64,000 bases of DNA from a virus. The notes under the pieces are model-generated. The model ran no database searches. It saw only the letters and a list, made by a program, of their open reading frames with translations, and was not told where the DNA came from. Each line of letters starts with the position of its first letter. The stretch's first letter is position 1. This document shows positions 16,610-25,312 of the stretch, one piece after another. Made by a program: the position numbers and the translations under genes. The stretch lies in the IMG/VR virus record IMGVR_UViG_3300027763_000050, positions 1-64,000 of that record; one strand, given 5' to 3'.

Positions 16610-16881
16610 GCTTTGAGAGGGTAACCGGCGGGAGGTGTGTACGTACCGCCCAGGGCAACGGGCTGCTCGTGGGCCGCCATAGGAGTTATGAAGCCAATAG
16701 GCCACAGCTCCTGTCGGGTACTTCCCTCAATTGCGACCGGTAGAAGTCGAGCGCCGCCAGGGGTTAGCTCGGTCCGGCCAATTACAAGTGCAGTGCGCTT
16801 GGTGACTGTGTGAGTTACGCGACTGCCGATAACTGGAGTGGGCATCCGTCCGAGGGAAGACGAAGGCATGTTATCGCCCAT
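16606..16881 (-). CDS. Small beta-rich protein, 91 aa
   Basis: PVIGSRVTHTVTKRTALVIGR looks like a small barrel, as in the gene that follows with a 4-base overlap. The dyad CTTGC-GGAGT-GCAAG ends a few bases before its ATG. It sits between dCMP deaminase and the HNH-like gene. Function unknown. Confidence 0.6.
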   Translation of the reverse strand: MGDNMPSSSLGRMPTPVIGSRVTHTVTKRTALVIGRTELTPGGARLLPVAIEGSTRQELWPIGFITPMAAHEQPVALGGTYTPPAGYPLKA

Positions 16882-16897
16882 CTTGCGGAGTGCAAGC
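16882..16897. promoter_or_regulatory. CTTGC-N5-GCAAG dyad
   Basis: An interrupted palindrome just ahead of the ATG at 16881, of the same form as the exact dyad in the thyX promoter (14610-14624). It may be a shared operator. Confidence 0.35.
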
Positions 16898-17445
16898 TAG
16901 GAAAGGGCCAAATCAAGCGGATTGGATTCGGTCTCGTCGTCCACGGGCATTCCAGCCTCGTCGGGCGAGAGGCCGTTACCGCGAGAGGAGATGCGGTCAA
17001 CTTTGACGGAGGCCTCGAGGAGCATTTCCCGGGCGCGGGCAAACGACTCTTGCCAGCGGATGGGTTCGACAAAATCAGGAACGACGATTCGACCGATGTC
17101 TGCCTGGATTAAAAGGGCGGCGCACTGTGAGCAAGTCATCAGGGGCCACACATATACGTCGGCTCCGGCCAGGCAGACACCATTGCGGGCGGCATAGGCG
17201 ACAAGGTTTGCCTCGGCGTGGACGGTCATTGCCAAACGGGTATCGCGGTTTTTAAGCCGGTGGTCGGTATCGGCAACACCAGAGGGCAGTCCGTTGTATG
17301 CCGTGCCAAGAATCCGCCGCTGTCTAACTGCTATAGCTCCGACTTTTGTGGATGGATCCTTTCCCCAACTGGCTACATGAGCGGCCAACTGCAGGAAGCG
17401 TGAATCCCAGTCGGGTGGTGTTTTTGGTGGTTTTATTGAGCCCAT
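16897..17445 (-). CDS. dCMP deaminase (cytidine/deoxycytidylate deaminase family)
   Basis: Converts dCMP to dUMP, the ThyX substrate. The zinc site is intact: HAE (VHAEANLVAY, catalytic Glu) and PLMTCSQCA (PxxxCxxC). The N-terminal DPSTKVGAIAV and YNGLPSG are typical. I start at ATG 17445 (MGSIKPPKTPPDWDSRF), giving 182 aa; the longer frame to 17478 would cover the divergent start. First gene of the leftward nucleotide-metabolism run. Confidence 0.9.
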   Translation of the reverse strand: MGSIKPPKTPPDWDSRFLQLAAHVASWGKDPSTKVGAIAVRQRRILGTAYNGLPSGVADTDHRLKNRDTRLAMTVHAEANLVAYAARNGVCLAGADVYVWPLMTCSQCAALLIQADIGRIVVPDFVEPIRWQESFARAREMLLEASVKVDRISSRGNGLSPDEAGMPVDDETESNPLDLALS

Positions 17446-17477
17446 AGAATCACAAGGTTGACAACCCGTTATGAGCA

Positions 17478-17777
17478 ATGTACCGATTCACTCGCGACAA
17501 ACCGGAGGCTCCTGTAACTAACAAGCGCCTGTCGATCGTTGAAGTGATCAACGAGTCCGCTGCCATGATTGTTGCGGTTGGAATTACCAGTATTGTTGGC
17601 TTGCTGGTAAACATACAGATCCAACAAACCAAGCTGGACCAAGGGATTGCAGGGCTCAGGAGCGACATGGATGAGATTCGTAATGAAGTGCGTCTAAAGA
17701 TGCAATCCGTCCAGCTACAAATTGAGAAGCTGGATGATCGGACAAGGCGGCTAGAAATAAAAGACGCCGGAAACTAA
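17478..17777 (+). CDS. Membrane protein with coiled coil, 99 aa
   Basis: A transmembrane segment near residues 28-48 (AAMIVAVGITSIVGLLVNI) is followed by a long charged coiled coil with heptad-like spacing (LRSDMDEIRNEVRLKM). Two bases separate it from the next membrane gene. The pair resembles a holin/spanin-type lysis cassette, but this is inferred from topology alone. Confidence 0.65.
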   Translation: MYRFTRDKPEAPVTNKRLSIVEVINESAAMIVAVGITSIVGLLVNIQIQQTKLDQGIAGLRSDMDEIRNEVRLKMQSVQLQIEKLDDRTRRLEIKDAGN

Positions 17778-17778
17778 A

Positions 17779-18042
17779 ATGCCCCGCTGGTTGTCTGCTG
17801 CAATTGTGGGGGTTGTCGGCACCACGGCAGCCCTTTCAGTTGGGATGTATTTGAGCTGCAGTTTTTATTACAACCCGCGGGTCATTGAGTATTACAAAAA
17901 CGCTCGACCCAGCCAGGAGGGAGTGGACAGCAGGTTGCAGGTAATGAGTTGCGCCGGGGCTGACGACAGGGCGCTGACAGTCCTGGCTGGCTTACTGGCA
18001 ACCCTGGTGTCACTGGCAAGTCAACCGCCAGGTCGGCCGTAG
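17779..18042 (+). CDS. Holin-like membrane protein, 87 aa
   Basis: Two hydrophobic segments (AAIVGVVGTTAALSVGMYL and TVLAGLLATLVSLASQ) are separated by about 40 polar residues. This is the size and topology of class II holins. It directly follows the coiled-coil membrane protein. Confidence 0.55.
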   Translation: MPRWLSAAIVGVVGTTAALSVGMYLSCSFYYNPRVIEYYKNARPSQEGVDSRLQVMSCAGADDRALTVLAGLLATLVSLASQPPGRP

Positions 18043-18049
18043 GGATGGG

Positions 18050-18373
18050 CTAAGTCGTTTCAGTTACGTCAGCGCCAGAGCCCACTGCTGCCTGTTCGAG
18101 CTCAGGCTGGGGTCTATAGCCGGCCGCCCAGAGAGCACGGCATTTGGCGTTGAGCTGGTCCCTGGTGAGGCCCCATGCTTTGAGTGCGGCTTCTAGGTCC
18201 GCAACGATGCCGGTGCTGCCTGGGAAGTCCTCGTGGCGAATTAGCAGGCGGGCGCAGTTAGTTAGATGGGAATCGTTTGGCGAGGAGCCGCTGGCCAGGA
18301 CTGAGTCGGCTATACGGCGATCAGCGGAGTAGAGGGGGTGGAGTCGATCGTTTTCCAGCGGCTGAACGAGCAC
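18050..18373 (-). CDS. Hypothetical protein, 107 aa
   Basis: GTG start at 18373. The middle reads like a conserved cyanobacterial/viral protein (LTNCARLLIRHEDFPG, ALKAWGLTRDQLNAKCRALW). Helical, two Cys. Convergent with the holin-like gene. No function known. Confidence 0.55.
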   Translation of the reverse strand: MLVQPLENDRLHPLYSADRRIADSVLASGSSPNDSHLTNCARLLIRHEDFPGSTGIVADLEAALKAWGLTRDQLNAKCRALWAAGYRPQPELEQAAVGSGADVTETT

Positions 18374-19003
18374 TTTGCAAGCTGCAGGGTACTACTGAGA
18401 CTACCAGCCAGGGGGGCAAGGCGGGGGAAACGGGCAAGACTCAGTAAGACAAACGTAAGACTGAAACTAAAAAGGTGACATGGTACAAAATGAACAGTGC
18501 TGTCGTACCAATGGGTTTGGAGCTGTGTGCGCCGTGATCGGAGGGTCATGTTTCGGCCTTGTTAATCGCCGAGATCGACTGCAGGGGAAGGAGTCTAAGG
18601 GGGTTGTGCGCCGTGTGCGCTGAAAACCCTACCTAACACTTATATAGGATTTATCTTTCTGGTTTAGGTCCACCAGAATTCCTGTTAACAAAATCATAGC
18701 GCAAGCCACAGAAAGCATAAACATGTTCACCCCGATACAAAACTCCCCCTCTTTCTGCCGAATTAATTATTTTGTAGCGGTAATAGGAAACCGACGCACG
18801 GCAGCACACAGCCCGGTCTCATTCCAGTGCAGGGAGTTTCGAGGACGCAAAAATTTAGACCACCCGCACACTTCTTATTTTGAGACAAAAAATCCCTCAA
18901 ATCCATTCCAGCGCAGTACCAGCAAAATCAAGCTAATCTCAAAACAGGGGTTGCGCTCTCAGTCTTAGACAGATACCAGCAAGACACAAAAGCCAAAATA
19001 AAA
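18374..19003. other. Gene-free region of about 630 bases
   Basis: No convincing ORF; the ORF at 18723-18968 has no protein-like character. Around 18600-18980 the sequence is richer in A+T than its surroundings. Its position beside the primase-helicase makes it a possible origin or control region. I see no clear iterons. Confidence 0.4.
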
Positions 19004-19028
19004 GCCCCGGTGTGCGCGGGGCAAAAAA
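19001..19028 (-). terminator. Intrinsic terminator after the primase gene
   Basis: GCCCCGGTGTGCGCGGGGC (19004-19022) is flanked by A-runs on both sides. Read leftward, the stem is followed by TTTTATTTT. Confidence 0.75.
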
Positions 19029-19045
19029 GAGGGTGAGCGATGGGG

Positions 19046-21523
19046 TCAGCCTGGGTTGCCCGCCTGTTCAGGGGGCGAAGGCGCCACCCAGATGTAGGTG
19101 ATGCGGCCCATGATGCGTTGCCTGCGACTGGTGTACCCGAGCCGTTTCAGCACGTCCGTGATTGGAGTGGTCATAGAACGGTGATCGGTAATGTCCAACC
19201 GCAGCCAACTGAACAAATCCGCGAGGGTGACGTAGGCCTCTCCGGTACGGGCATAGCCACTGATGTTGCGGCTGAGTACCGACATGACGTTGGCTTGGAT
19301 CGGGTTATCAGCAAAGAAGCCCTCGATGTAGCCGCGAATGCTTTCTAGTTCGTAGCTGGTGAACTCCCAGACGGGTTTGTCGAGGTAAGCCTTGTACGCC
19401 GCCGCCCAGATTGAGTCGCGGTCCCGCTGGAGTCGGTCTAGGTCAATGGTCTTAATGCTGTCGTTTTCCCTGCTGGGGACCTTGCCAGCAACGTGGATGG
19501 GCATAAAGCGTCGGTTGCCAGTGGGATCCCGCAGGAAGTCAGTGCTGTTGGTCGCCCCTGCCAGGACAAAGGCACGGGGAAAACTGCGCTCGTTTTCGTA
19601 CTTGCGGGCGGATCGATCGACGGAGACGGAGATCAGGTTCTTGAGTTCTTCCACGTACTCCCGCCTGAAGTAGCGCTCGGTTTCATCGAGAACAACGATC
19701 CAGCCGGCATGGAGGGAATGGGGTTTTTCTTTTAGTTGTTTGATCCCCTGCTGGAGGTAACAGACCCAGGGGAAGGTGCCGGGATCGGAGGGTGACGGCG
19801 GGGTGAGGTATTCAAAGAACTTGGACTTACCGCAGTTCTGGGAGCCAACCAGGATCGGCATCCAAGGCATAGAGCACCCTGGACTGAATACGCGAGCAAC
19901 GGCAGCAATAAGGAACCGTTTCAGTACAGCATTAGAGAGGAGCTCACCGTTGGGAAGTTTTGGGGCCTGAAGGTTGTCGGTCGGTTCGCCTAGTAACTCA
20001 CTGGCTAGACGATCAAAGTAGGGGCATGGTTCGGCATTGACTGAACAAGCCTCGATATAGCGGCGGACAGGGTGATAGGAGTTTTGGCCAGCAACCACCG
20101 AAGTGATGTCAGCGACGAGGGATTTGGTGGCGTTGCGGCCCGTTCGTTCGTTTATGTGGATATAGGTATTGGGCAGGTCTTGGATGATCTGGGGGGAGCG
20201 AGCGGGCCCGTACTCCAGCTCCAGGTTCACAAGGTTCAACCTGAGGCCCGGGTAAAGGGCATTGATTTCTTCCTTTAGCAGTGCGGTCAGGTTCTCGCCC
20301 TCACCCTCGGCATTGGCTTTGGGACGACCTGGGGAGCGGCGCTTAGGGGAATCTGCCTCGGAACGTTCTGCCTCTGCGAGGGTTTTGGCCCACTCCTCTG
20401 GGGAAGGAGGCGGGAGGGGATCATCTTGATCGTCCTCAAAGTCGTTGCCAGGGCTGCGGGGCTGAGGTGGCGGAGACGGTTTAGCCCGTGCTGCCCAGGG
20501 TGCGTCAGGGTTGAACAAGCCGTAATCAGGCTCAGCGGGCGACGGCTCGAACTGAAAATCAAACGGATTAAGGAAATCCTCGTGCGAATAACCGGCGACC
20601 ATTGGGAAAGATCTACGCATGGGGTCCTCTCCAGCGCCGCCCTTGAGCTCGTCTGGCAAACGGTCGCGCCAGGTTGGGTCTAGGTCTGAGGCCAGGAAGA
20701 ACAGTGAGCCCAGAGAGGATCCACGTAACCCGAGAAAGAAGCGTTCGCCTGCTTGACGGGAGTTCTTGCCTTTGCCGTGGTGGCCGCGGGATGCCCAGTC
20801 GGACCAGCAAGGGAACAATTCCATGCCTGCTGATCTGGCTGCTGCTGTGACGCGGATAAATAGGTCCCGTTCGCCGTCATTCGTGGGAGGTATGACTCCC
20901 TCCAGAACAAAGCGCGCCTTTTCAATCGAATCGGAGTCGTAATGCGCGAGATCGGGGTTATAGGAGGAACGGGCCCTGGCTGCCTCCCTGTTGGCGTCAT
21001 CAAGGATGGAAGAAGGCAATACGGCGTCGGGCTGCCAGAGGGGGTGCTCAGCGCGGGAGTTGCCGTAAAAGATGCGAGCTACGTCCTTACAAGACTTGTC
21101 GCCACCGAGAGCCGAGGATAAAATCGTATTAATGGCCCTAAAGAGGTCCGGGTCCTCGATGCGACTGGGGAGACGGAAGACCGCTCGGAACCGATGCTTC
21201 TCGTTGGCCGGGTCATGGGAGCAGGTTGTGTAGACCCAGGCGGCGTACTGAGCCAAGGGATGCTCTAGGAACTGCTCGACACTCAGGCCGTGATCAATGT
21301 CGACAACGGCTAAATCACTGGAGCGGAAAGCGGAATTACTCCGGTGTGCAGAGTGCAGCGCTGATGGCACAAATGCGCCCCCTTTCTGCACCTGAGCCCG
21401 GAGGTCCTCGAGGGTGCCCGAGGTGGTTTTCCAGCCCTTGGCGTAGGACGGATCCCAAGTCTCGGGCTTGTCGAAAATGGAGTCGTGGACAGCGAATTCG
21501 CAGAGGTGCAAGACAGGCGACAT
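19046..21523 (-). CDS. Primase-helicase: AEP-type primase + VapE-type SF3/AAA+ helicase
   Basis: 825 aa from ATG 21523; the frame runs on but upstream residues look non-native. The N-terminal half has an archaeo-eukaryotic primase motif DLAVVDIDHG (metal-binding D-x-D) and TCSHDPANEKHRFRAVF (the S-x-H and Arg elements). A long low-complexity linker (PPPSPEE, RRSPGRPK) leads to a C-terminal virulence-associated-E domain. This has Walker A GSQNCGKS, Walker B WIVVLDE and sensor AGATNSTDFL...TGNRRF. It would prime and unwind viral DNA. Confidence 0.88.
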   Translation of the reverse strand: MSPVLHLCEFAVHDSIFDKPETWDPSYAKGWKTTSGTLEDLRAQVQKGGAFVPSALHSAHRSNSAFRSSDLAVVDIDHGLSVEQFLEHPLAQYAAWVYTTCSHDPANEKHRFRAVFRLPSRIEDPDLFRAINTILSSALGGDKSCKDVARIFYGNSRAEHPLWQPDAVLPSSILDDANREAARARSSYNPDLAHYDSDSIEKARFVLEGVIPPTNDGERDLFIRVTAAARSAGMELFPCWSDWASRGHHGKGKNSRQAGERFFLGLRGSSLGSLFFLASDLDPTWRDRLPDELKGGAGEDPMRRSFPMVAGYSHEDFLNPFDFQFEPSPAEPDYGLFNPDAPWAARAKPSPPPQPRSPGNDFEDDQDDPLPPPSPEEWAKTLAEAERSEADSPKRRSPGRPKANAEGEGENLTALLKEEINALYPGLRLNLVNLELEYGPARSPQIIQDLPNTYIHINERTGRNATKSLVADITSVVAGQNSYHPVRRYIEACSVNAEPCPYFDRLASELLGEPTDNLQAPKLPNGELLSNAVLKRFLIAAVARVFSPGCSMPWMPILVGSQNCGKSKFFEYLTPPSPSDPGTFPWVCYLQQGIKQLKEKPHSLHAGWIVVLDETERYFRREYVEELKNLISVSVDRSARKYENERSFPRAFVLAGATNSTDFLRDPTGNRRFMPIHVAGKVPSRENDSIKTIDLDRLQRDRDSIWAAAYKAYLDKPVWEFTSYELESIRGYIEGFFADNPIQANVMSVLSRNISGYARTGEAYVTLADLFSWLRLDITDHRSMTTPITDVLKRLGYTSRRQRIMGRITYIWVAPSPPEQAGNPG

Positions 21524-21657
21524 AGTGCGGAAGCTGGGCGGAGGAATAGTAGCAACCTCACGCACGCCTGAGCATGCGCACCCCACATATTCGGCAAAAG
21601 GTGCTAGACGGCAGGCTTTATGGGTACTAAGTTGGCAGCTGCACGACGTAAGCCCTG

Positions 21658-22281
21658 ATGACAGCCAGGACACGGGAGGAGGGCAGAAGCCCGGAATGGA
21701 CTGCAGAGCCGGCCACATCGCTACGGAAGCAGCGGTTCGCCGAAGCTGTGACGACAGCAAGCCAGCGGCGAGGGATCTCGTTACGGGCCTTGTGCGAGAT
21801 GCTCGACATACAGAGCGGCACCATGACCAAATACACAAAGGCCGAGATCGACCCCTGGAGCACTAAGGCAAAAATTCAGGCGTTACTAGCTGAAGCGCTT
21901 GGGGTGTCGTTTGATGCGCTGATGAATTTCTATACGACGGGCGAGTTTGTGGCAGGGGTAACGCTTAGTTCCGTTGAGAGCTGGATTAGCCAGGAAGCGG
22001 CGCCCGAGGATTCGGCGAAGATATTGAAGGCATTAGCAGCGATGCACGAACGTTCGACTGTGAAAACTACTGAGTTGTACGCATGGCCTAGGCAGGTGCT
22101 GGAGACATCGCCGTTTGATCGGAGCACTCTTGAGCTGATGGGCGTGACAGAAGAGAAAATCTCAGCTGTTGAGCGGGGCGGTGATGACGATGGGACAATG
22201 GCAAGGGTGATAGCGCACATACTCAATAAGAGCCAAGAAGAGGTATCCGAGGTGCTGGCTCAACGAAAGGAAATTAGTTGA
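21658..22281 (+). CDS. HTH DNA-binding regulator, 207 aa
   Basis: Residues 22-85 form a Cro/CI-type helix-turn-helix (RFAEAVTTASQRRGISLRALCEML-like spacing, then GTMTKYTKAEIDPW). This is the layout of cyanobacterial and phage XRE-like proteins, in which the region before the recognition helix is followed by a conserved Trp. The C-terminal half is helical and acidic. It is divergent from the primase, so it probably regulates it. Confidence 0.65.
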   Translation: MTARTREEGRSPEWTAEPATSLRKQRFAEAVTTASQRRGISLRALCEMLDIQSGTMTKYTKAEIDPWSTKAKIQALLAEALGVSFDALMNFYTTGEFVAGVTLSSVESWISQEAAPEDSAKILKALAAMHERSTVKTTELYAWPRQVLETSPFDRSTLELMGVTEEKISAVERGGDDDGTMARVIAHILNKSQEEVSEVLAQRKEIS

Positions 22282-22301
22282 AGCACAGAGTTATAGACAA
22301 T

Positions 22302-22329
22302 AAAAAACCCCAGCGCTAGGCCAGGGTTT
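22302..22329. terminator. Bidirectional-type terminator
   Basis: AAACCC...GGGTTT arms around a GC-rich loop. Read leftward, the stem is followed by TTTTTTATTG, which serves the micro-ORF and exonuclease transcript. It also lies past the end of the rightward HTH gene. Confidence 0.6.
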
Positions 22330-22347
22330 GAGGTATTTGCGGGTAGA

Positions 22348-22404
22348 TCAGCAGCCTTTTTTGCCGCCGCCTTTTGCACCCTTGCCGCCTTTCTTGGTAG
22401 CCAT
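22348..22404 (-). CDS. 18-residue Lys/Gly microprotein
   Basis: The ATG at 22404 encodes MATKKGGKGAKGGGKKGC and stops. Eight glycines and seven lysines, ending in Cys, are followed at once by a terminator. It lies 53 bases after the exonuclease stop on the same strand. A purposeful tiny gene fits the terminator placement. It could also be an untranslated tail, since no Shine-Dalgarno is visible. Confidence 0.5.
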   Translation of the reverse strand: MATKKGGKGAKGGGKKGC

Positions 22405-22456
22405 GGTTGTGAATGAGAGTGAACTAATTAAGCATAAGAAAAAAGAGCAAGGACCA

Positions 22457-23218
22457 TTAACCTGCTGCGGCTAATTCTGTGTCCTTAGCAAGTTCTTCTG
22501 CTTCTCTGATTTCGTAGAACTTACGGACTTTCTGGAGGAACTTGGTTTTGTAGCGAGCCAGTTCGTCTCCATGGATAAAGAATTTCTGGGTGATGTGAGG
22601 AGTGCCGACCAGGATTTCAACTAGATCAATCTTTATGTCAAGGGTTTCTTCTAAAGCAAACGCATAGGCAGCGAGCTGGGTGGCGCACTTGGCGTATTTC
22701 ATGTAACCACCAAAATACTGGCGGTTATCGTCTTTGGGGAAATGCCTGCAGTATGGCCCGGTACTGGTTTTGAGGTCAGAGAGAATTGTCAGTCCATTGC
22801 GGGTGCCGACAATATCAGGGCAGCCACAAAATTGGTACTTGTGAGACCAGATGCGTGAGATCCCGTCATCACCAGTGCAGAATTTCCAGTTCGGCTTGAG
22901 TGGTTTTTCGGACCAGATGAAGCTGTCGTAAGGGTCCAGGTGTTGAGCAATGCCTTCCCAGTAAGGCATGTAGTCTTCTGGAAGTTCGACGGGTAGGCCA
23001 CGGATATAGTTTTCAACGGCAGCATGGACGGCGGATCCACGTTTGCTTGCCGCTTCTAGTCCACCTGGGTTCTTTTCATTCCAAGTTTGCAGTGCCTTCC
23101 TAGAGGATTCGCCCGCGGTTTTCGAAAGGATAGTGGTTACGGATGGGTAAGCTTTATCTGATTTGTCAGTACGGTAATAACGGAGGCCGTCCTGCTGGTA
23201 TCGAGTGGGCAGGGCCAA
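22457..23218 (-). CDS. PD-(D/E)XK exonuclease (RecB/Cas4/MGME1-like)
   Basis: 253 aa. The RecB-type nuclease core reads FCGCPDIVG (metal-binding Asp), ILSDLKTSTGP (D/E-x-K as DLK) and ATQLAAYAFA (QxxxY). GSAVHAAVENY is the typical upstream helix with His. It would resect or degrade DNA in recombination, repair or host-genome breakdown. It leads to the micro-ORF and terminator. Confidence 0.8.
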   Translation of the reverse strand: MALPTRYQQDGLRYYRTDKSDKAYPSVTTILSKTAGESSRKALQTWNEKNPGGLEAASKRGSAVHAAVENYIRGLPVELPEDYMPYWEGIAQHLDPYDSFIWSEKPLKPNWKFCTGDDGISRIWSHKYQFCGCPDIVGTRNGLTILSDLKTSTGPYCRHFPKDDNRQYFGGYMKYAKCATQLAAYAFALEETLDIKIDLVEILVGTPHITQKFFIHGDELARYKTKFLQKVRKFYEIREAEELAKDTELAAAG

Positions 23219-23287
23219 GCAAAGCCGAGACGGCGCCGCTTAAATGTAATGTAAAGGAAAGTTACGAAAGCCCTTACTGCTGAAGGG

Positions 23288-23722
23288 CTATTGATTGGCG
23301 GCTGTTTTGCCTTCCTGTTCGTCCCAAGGGTTATTGATTAGTTCAGCCTGGTCGTCGATATAGTCCCTGCCGCCTTGTTCGGAGCGATAAGCTGCCAATT
23401 CCTCGAGGGTGCGGCGAGCGAGGATTGTGGCGCCTTTGATATATTCCTCCAACGGAATGTCCTCCTCTGCTAGCTTGCCAGCAAGAAGGGGCCCAAGAAT
23501 CGCCAGGTAAGAACTTGTAAAAGCATCGGGGATGTAACCGTTGAAGCTGGCTCCCCCGCCAGTAAAACCGTTCACTAAGTACTCAAGGTTGACCAGGCGC
23601 TGATTTATTGAGCCCAATAGTTCTGCTGACTGAGCTTGCATTAAGGCCTGGGATTTTAGCAACTGTTCGAGGAGAACGAGGTTTTGCTTGGAGACATCTA
23701 GGAAAGTGAGATTCTCATTCAT
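23288..23722 (-). CDS. Hypothetical helical protein, 144 aa
   Basis: I use ATG 23722 (MNENLTFLDV), which overlaps the stop of the upstream gene by 8 bases. The N-terminal 60 residues look like a coiled coil (LVLLEQLLKSQALMQAQSAELL); the C-terminus is acidic. No family is recognised. It sits between the exonuclease and two small genes. Confidence 0.65.
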   Translation of the reverse strand: MNENLTFLDVSKQNLVLLEQLLKSQALMQAQSAELLGSINQRLVNLEYLVNGFTGGGASFNGYIPDAFTSSYLAILGPLLAGKLAEEDIPLEEYIKGATILARRTLEELAAYRSEQGGRDYIDDQAELINNPWDEQEGKTAANQ

Positions 23723-23996
23723 CGATGGAAATGTCATAGCTGATAGAGGGAGTGTTATCGGGCCGAGAGAAAAAACGCATCAGACCAAGGGCGCCCCGTC
23801 TTTCGGGAGGGAGCAGGTTCCAAGCGGTCTGACAAGTAACTTCATCGTAGGTGGAGATAACGGCGCGAACGTCCGCGCAGGTAGAGCAGGTTAAAAGGGA
23901 ATTAAGCGCTGACTGGATATGAGCAGAGGAGGTAGAGGGAAGTGGGCGCTGCAATGACCCGCCAGTCGGTGGGCTTGTGCTTGGCGATGTAGTCAT
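23715..23996 (-). CDS. Hypothetical protein, 93 aa
   Basis: Start at ATG 23996 (TTG 24017 is an alternative). A Ser/Thr/Pro-rich N-terminus precedes a helical domain with LTCSTCADVRAVI and PPERRGALGLMRFF. It overlaps the following gene by 8 bases. Function unknown. Confidence 0.6.
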   Translation of the reverse strand: MTTSPSTSPPTGGSLQRPLPSTSSAHIQSALNSLLTCSTCADVRAVISTYDEVTCQTAWNLLPPERRGALGLMRFFSRPDNTPSISYDISIDE

Positions 23997-24108
23997 TAGC
24001 TGATTGGTGCGAGTCAATTCTTTGTAGAGAATATGAAGCGGTTGGGGTATGGAGAAAATTGTCAGAAGGAACTGGGGAAGACTCGGGAATTGATTCCAGC
24101 GTAGACAT
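23902..24108 (-). CDS. Hypothetical protein, 68 aa
   Basis: First gene of a leftward run. Its C-terminal 95 bases overlap the next gene in another frame. DYIAKHKPTDWRVI is protein-like; the final segment may be a read-through. No family is recognised. Confidence 0.45.
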   Translation of the reverse strand: MSTLESIPESSPVPSDNFLHTPTASYSLQRIDSHQSANDYIAKHKPTDWRVIAAPTSLYLLCSYPVSA

Positions 24109-24138
24109 CGGTAGATTCAGTGAAGGTTAGATAAAACA

Positions 24139-24450
24139 ATGAAGCAAATTGAAAGCTCAAAGGAGCAGGAGAACGTAATGGAATCCCGTATGGACGAACA
24201 GTTCGCCTATGAACGACTTGTGAGGTCCTTGGACGGGGCGACCAGGGCTGAGCTAGTCGAGATGTGCAGACTTCTGGCTAAGCAGAGTCTGGTTCTGTAC
24301 CCAGCAGCCATGCGTTATATGGCGAACGAGGCGGCGCGCAACCTATCGGGCGGAGGGCTTGGATGGAAGACGCGGGAAGCTGAACGGCTAGTAGAGCTAT
24401 TGACGGACGGCCAGGGAGTGTCAACTAATACAACCTCCCCGGAAAGCTAG
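24139..24450 (+). CDS. Small helical protein, distantly NblA-like, 103 aa
   Basis: The start may be ATG 24139 or the inner ATGs at 24178/24190. MDEQFAYERLVRSLDGATRAELVEM has the EQ-F, spacer, T-R-x-E-L order of NblA helices, with a one-residue shift. RYMANEAARNL follows. The resemblance is weak, and a generic helical hairpin is equally possible. It is divergent from 24108. Confidence 0.55.
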   Translation: MKQIESSKEQENVMESRMDEQFAYERLVRSLDGATRAELVEMCRLLAKQSLVLYPAAMRYMANEAARNLSGGGLGWKTREAERLVELLTDGQGVSTNTTSPES

Positions 24451-24614
24451 TGGAGGAGGGGAGGGGAACAAGAATGCGAACATTTGTACCATGCACTCTG
24501 GCTTGCAACGATTATGCAGAACGCTGCATAAATGCGTCAACCCATATGAGGGGGTTCATGCAATTACTGCATAGGTATCAAGGAATACATGCCCCCTCCG
24601 CCTTGGGCTAGGGA

Positions 24615-25310
24615 TCAGTCCCAGCCAGACGGCATCCCAGAGGTGGCGACCTCTTGATCAGCGCCGAGCTCGTCCCGCCTTGTAGGTGGCAGCCCCTCGA
24701 GCCTGGCCTCTGCGGGAGGGCCAGCAAAAGGATCGGCGTTTATGTATAGAGCGGGCAGCCAGATAGAGCCTTTTACTGCTGACCAGCGTTTTTCCTCGGC
24801 CTTGATTGGCGCCTTGAGCGTTGGCAGCATTGTGTAAGTGGTATCGAGCTTCTCGCCCTTGCGCTTCAAGGTGAGGTAGAAATTCGCCATTCCCGAATCG
24901 AGGGACTGGTAATCCTCCATTGCAAGAATTTCCTCGAACTGCTCGCGGATTCCTTTTTGGGAAATGGTAACAATTACAAATTCATCACCTTCACGGCGCA
25001 ATGCGGTAAAGGCAAGGAAGTATTTGGGCTTGTCCTTCTCATCAGTACCGTTTGTCTTGGCCTCCCAGGTAAGGCCAATATCGTCAAGGTAATTTTGCGG
25101 GTACTGAGGGAAGCGACGCGGTTTCCCATCCATGTCGTAGTAACTCCAGCCGCAGATAACGTGGCCGGTGTCATGGGTACCGCAGGGGCGCAGGGTAGTG
25201 GATTCACCGTCCTGCAGGGATCTGGGCTCGAAGTAACGATTGCTGCCGGCCCCGTTGCCAGCCTTGTTGTCATCACCTGTGGCGACGTAGTTATCAGGAA
25301 GAAATCCCAT
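24615..25310 (-). CDS. Probable single-strand DNA-binding-associated protein, 231 aa
   Basis: It has a Gly/Asn-rich N-terminus with FEPRSLQDGES and THDTGHVICGW. The middle is beta-rich (KPKYFLAFTALRREGDEFVIVTI) and the tail is acidic and ends GWD. It lies two bases from the SSB gene. The layout suits an OB-like replication accessory protein, but no precise family is recognised. Confidence 0.5.
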   Translation of the reverse strand: MGFLPDNYVATGDDNKAGNGAGSNRYFEPRSLQDGESTTLRPCGTHDTGHVICGWSYYDMDGKPRRFPQYPQNYLDDIGLTWEAKTNGTDEKDKPKYFLAFTALRREGDEFVIVTISQKGIREQFEEILAMEDYQSLDSGMANFYLTLKRKGEKLDTTYTMLPTLKAPIKAEEKRWSAVKGSIWLPALYINADPFAGPPAEARLEGLPPTRRDELGADQEVATSGMPSGWD

Positions 25311-25312
25311 GG

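Noticed and set aside
18723-18968. Plus-strand 81-aa ORF in the non-coding stretch
   Set aside because: There is no Shine-Dalgarno or promoter, and codon pattern and residues look random.
21523-21838. N-terminal extension of the primase (105 residues)
   Set aside because: It is Cys/Ser/Arg-rich and overlaps the divergent HTH gene; the native start at 21523 fits the primase domain.
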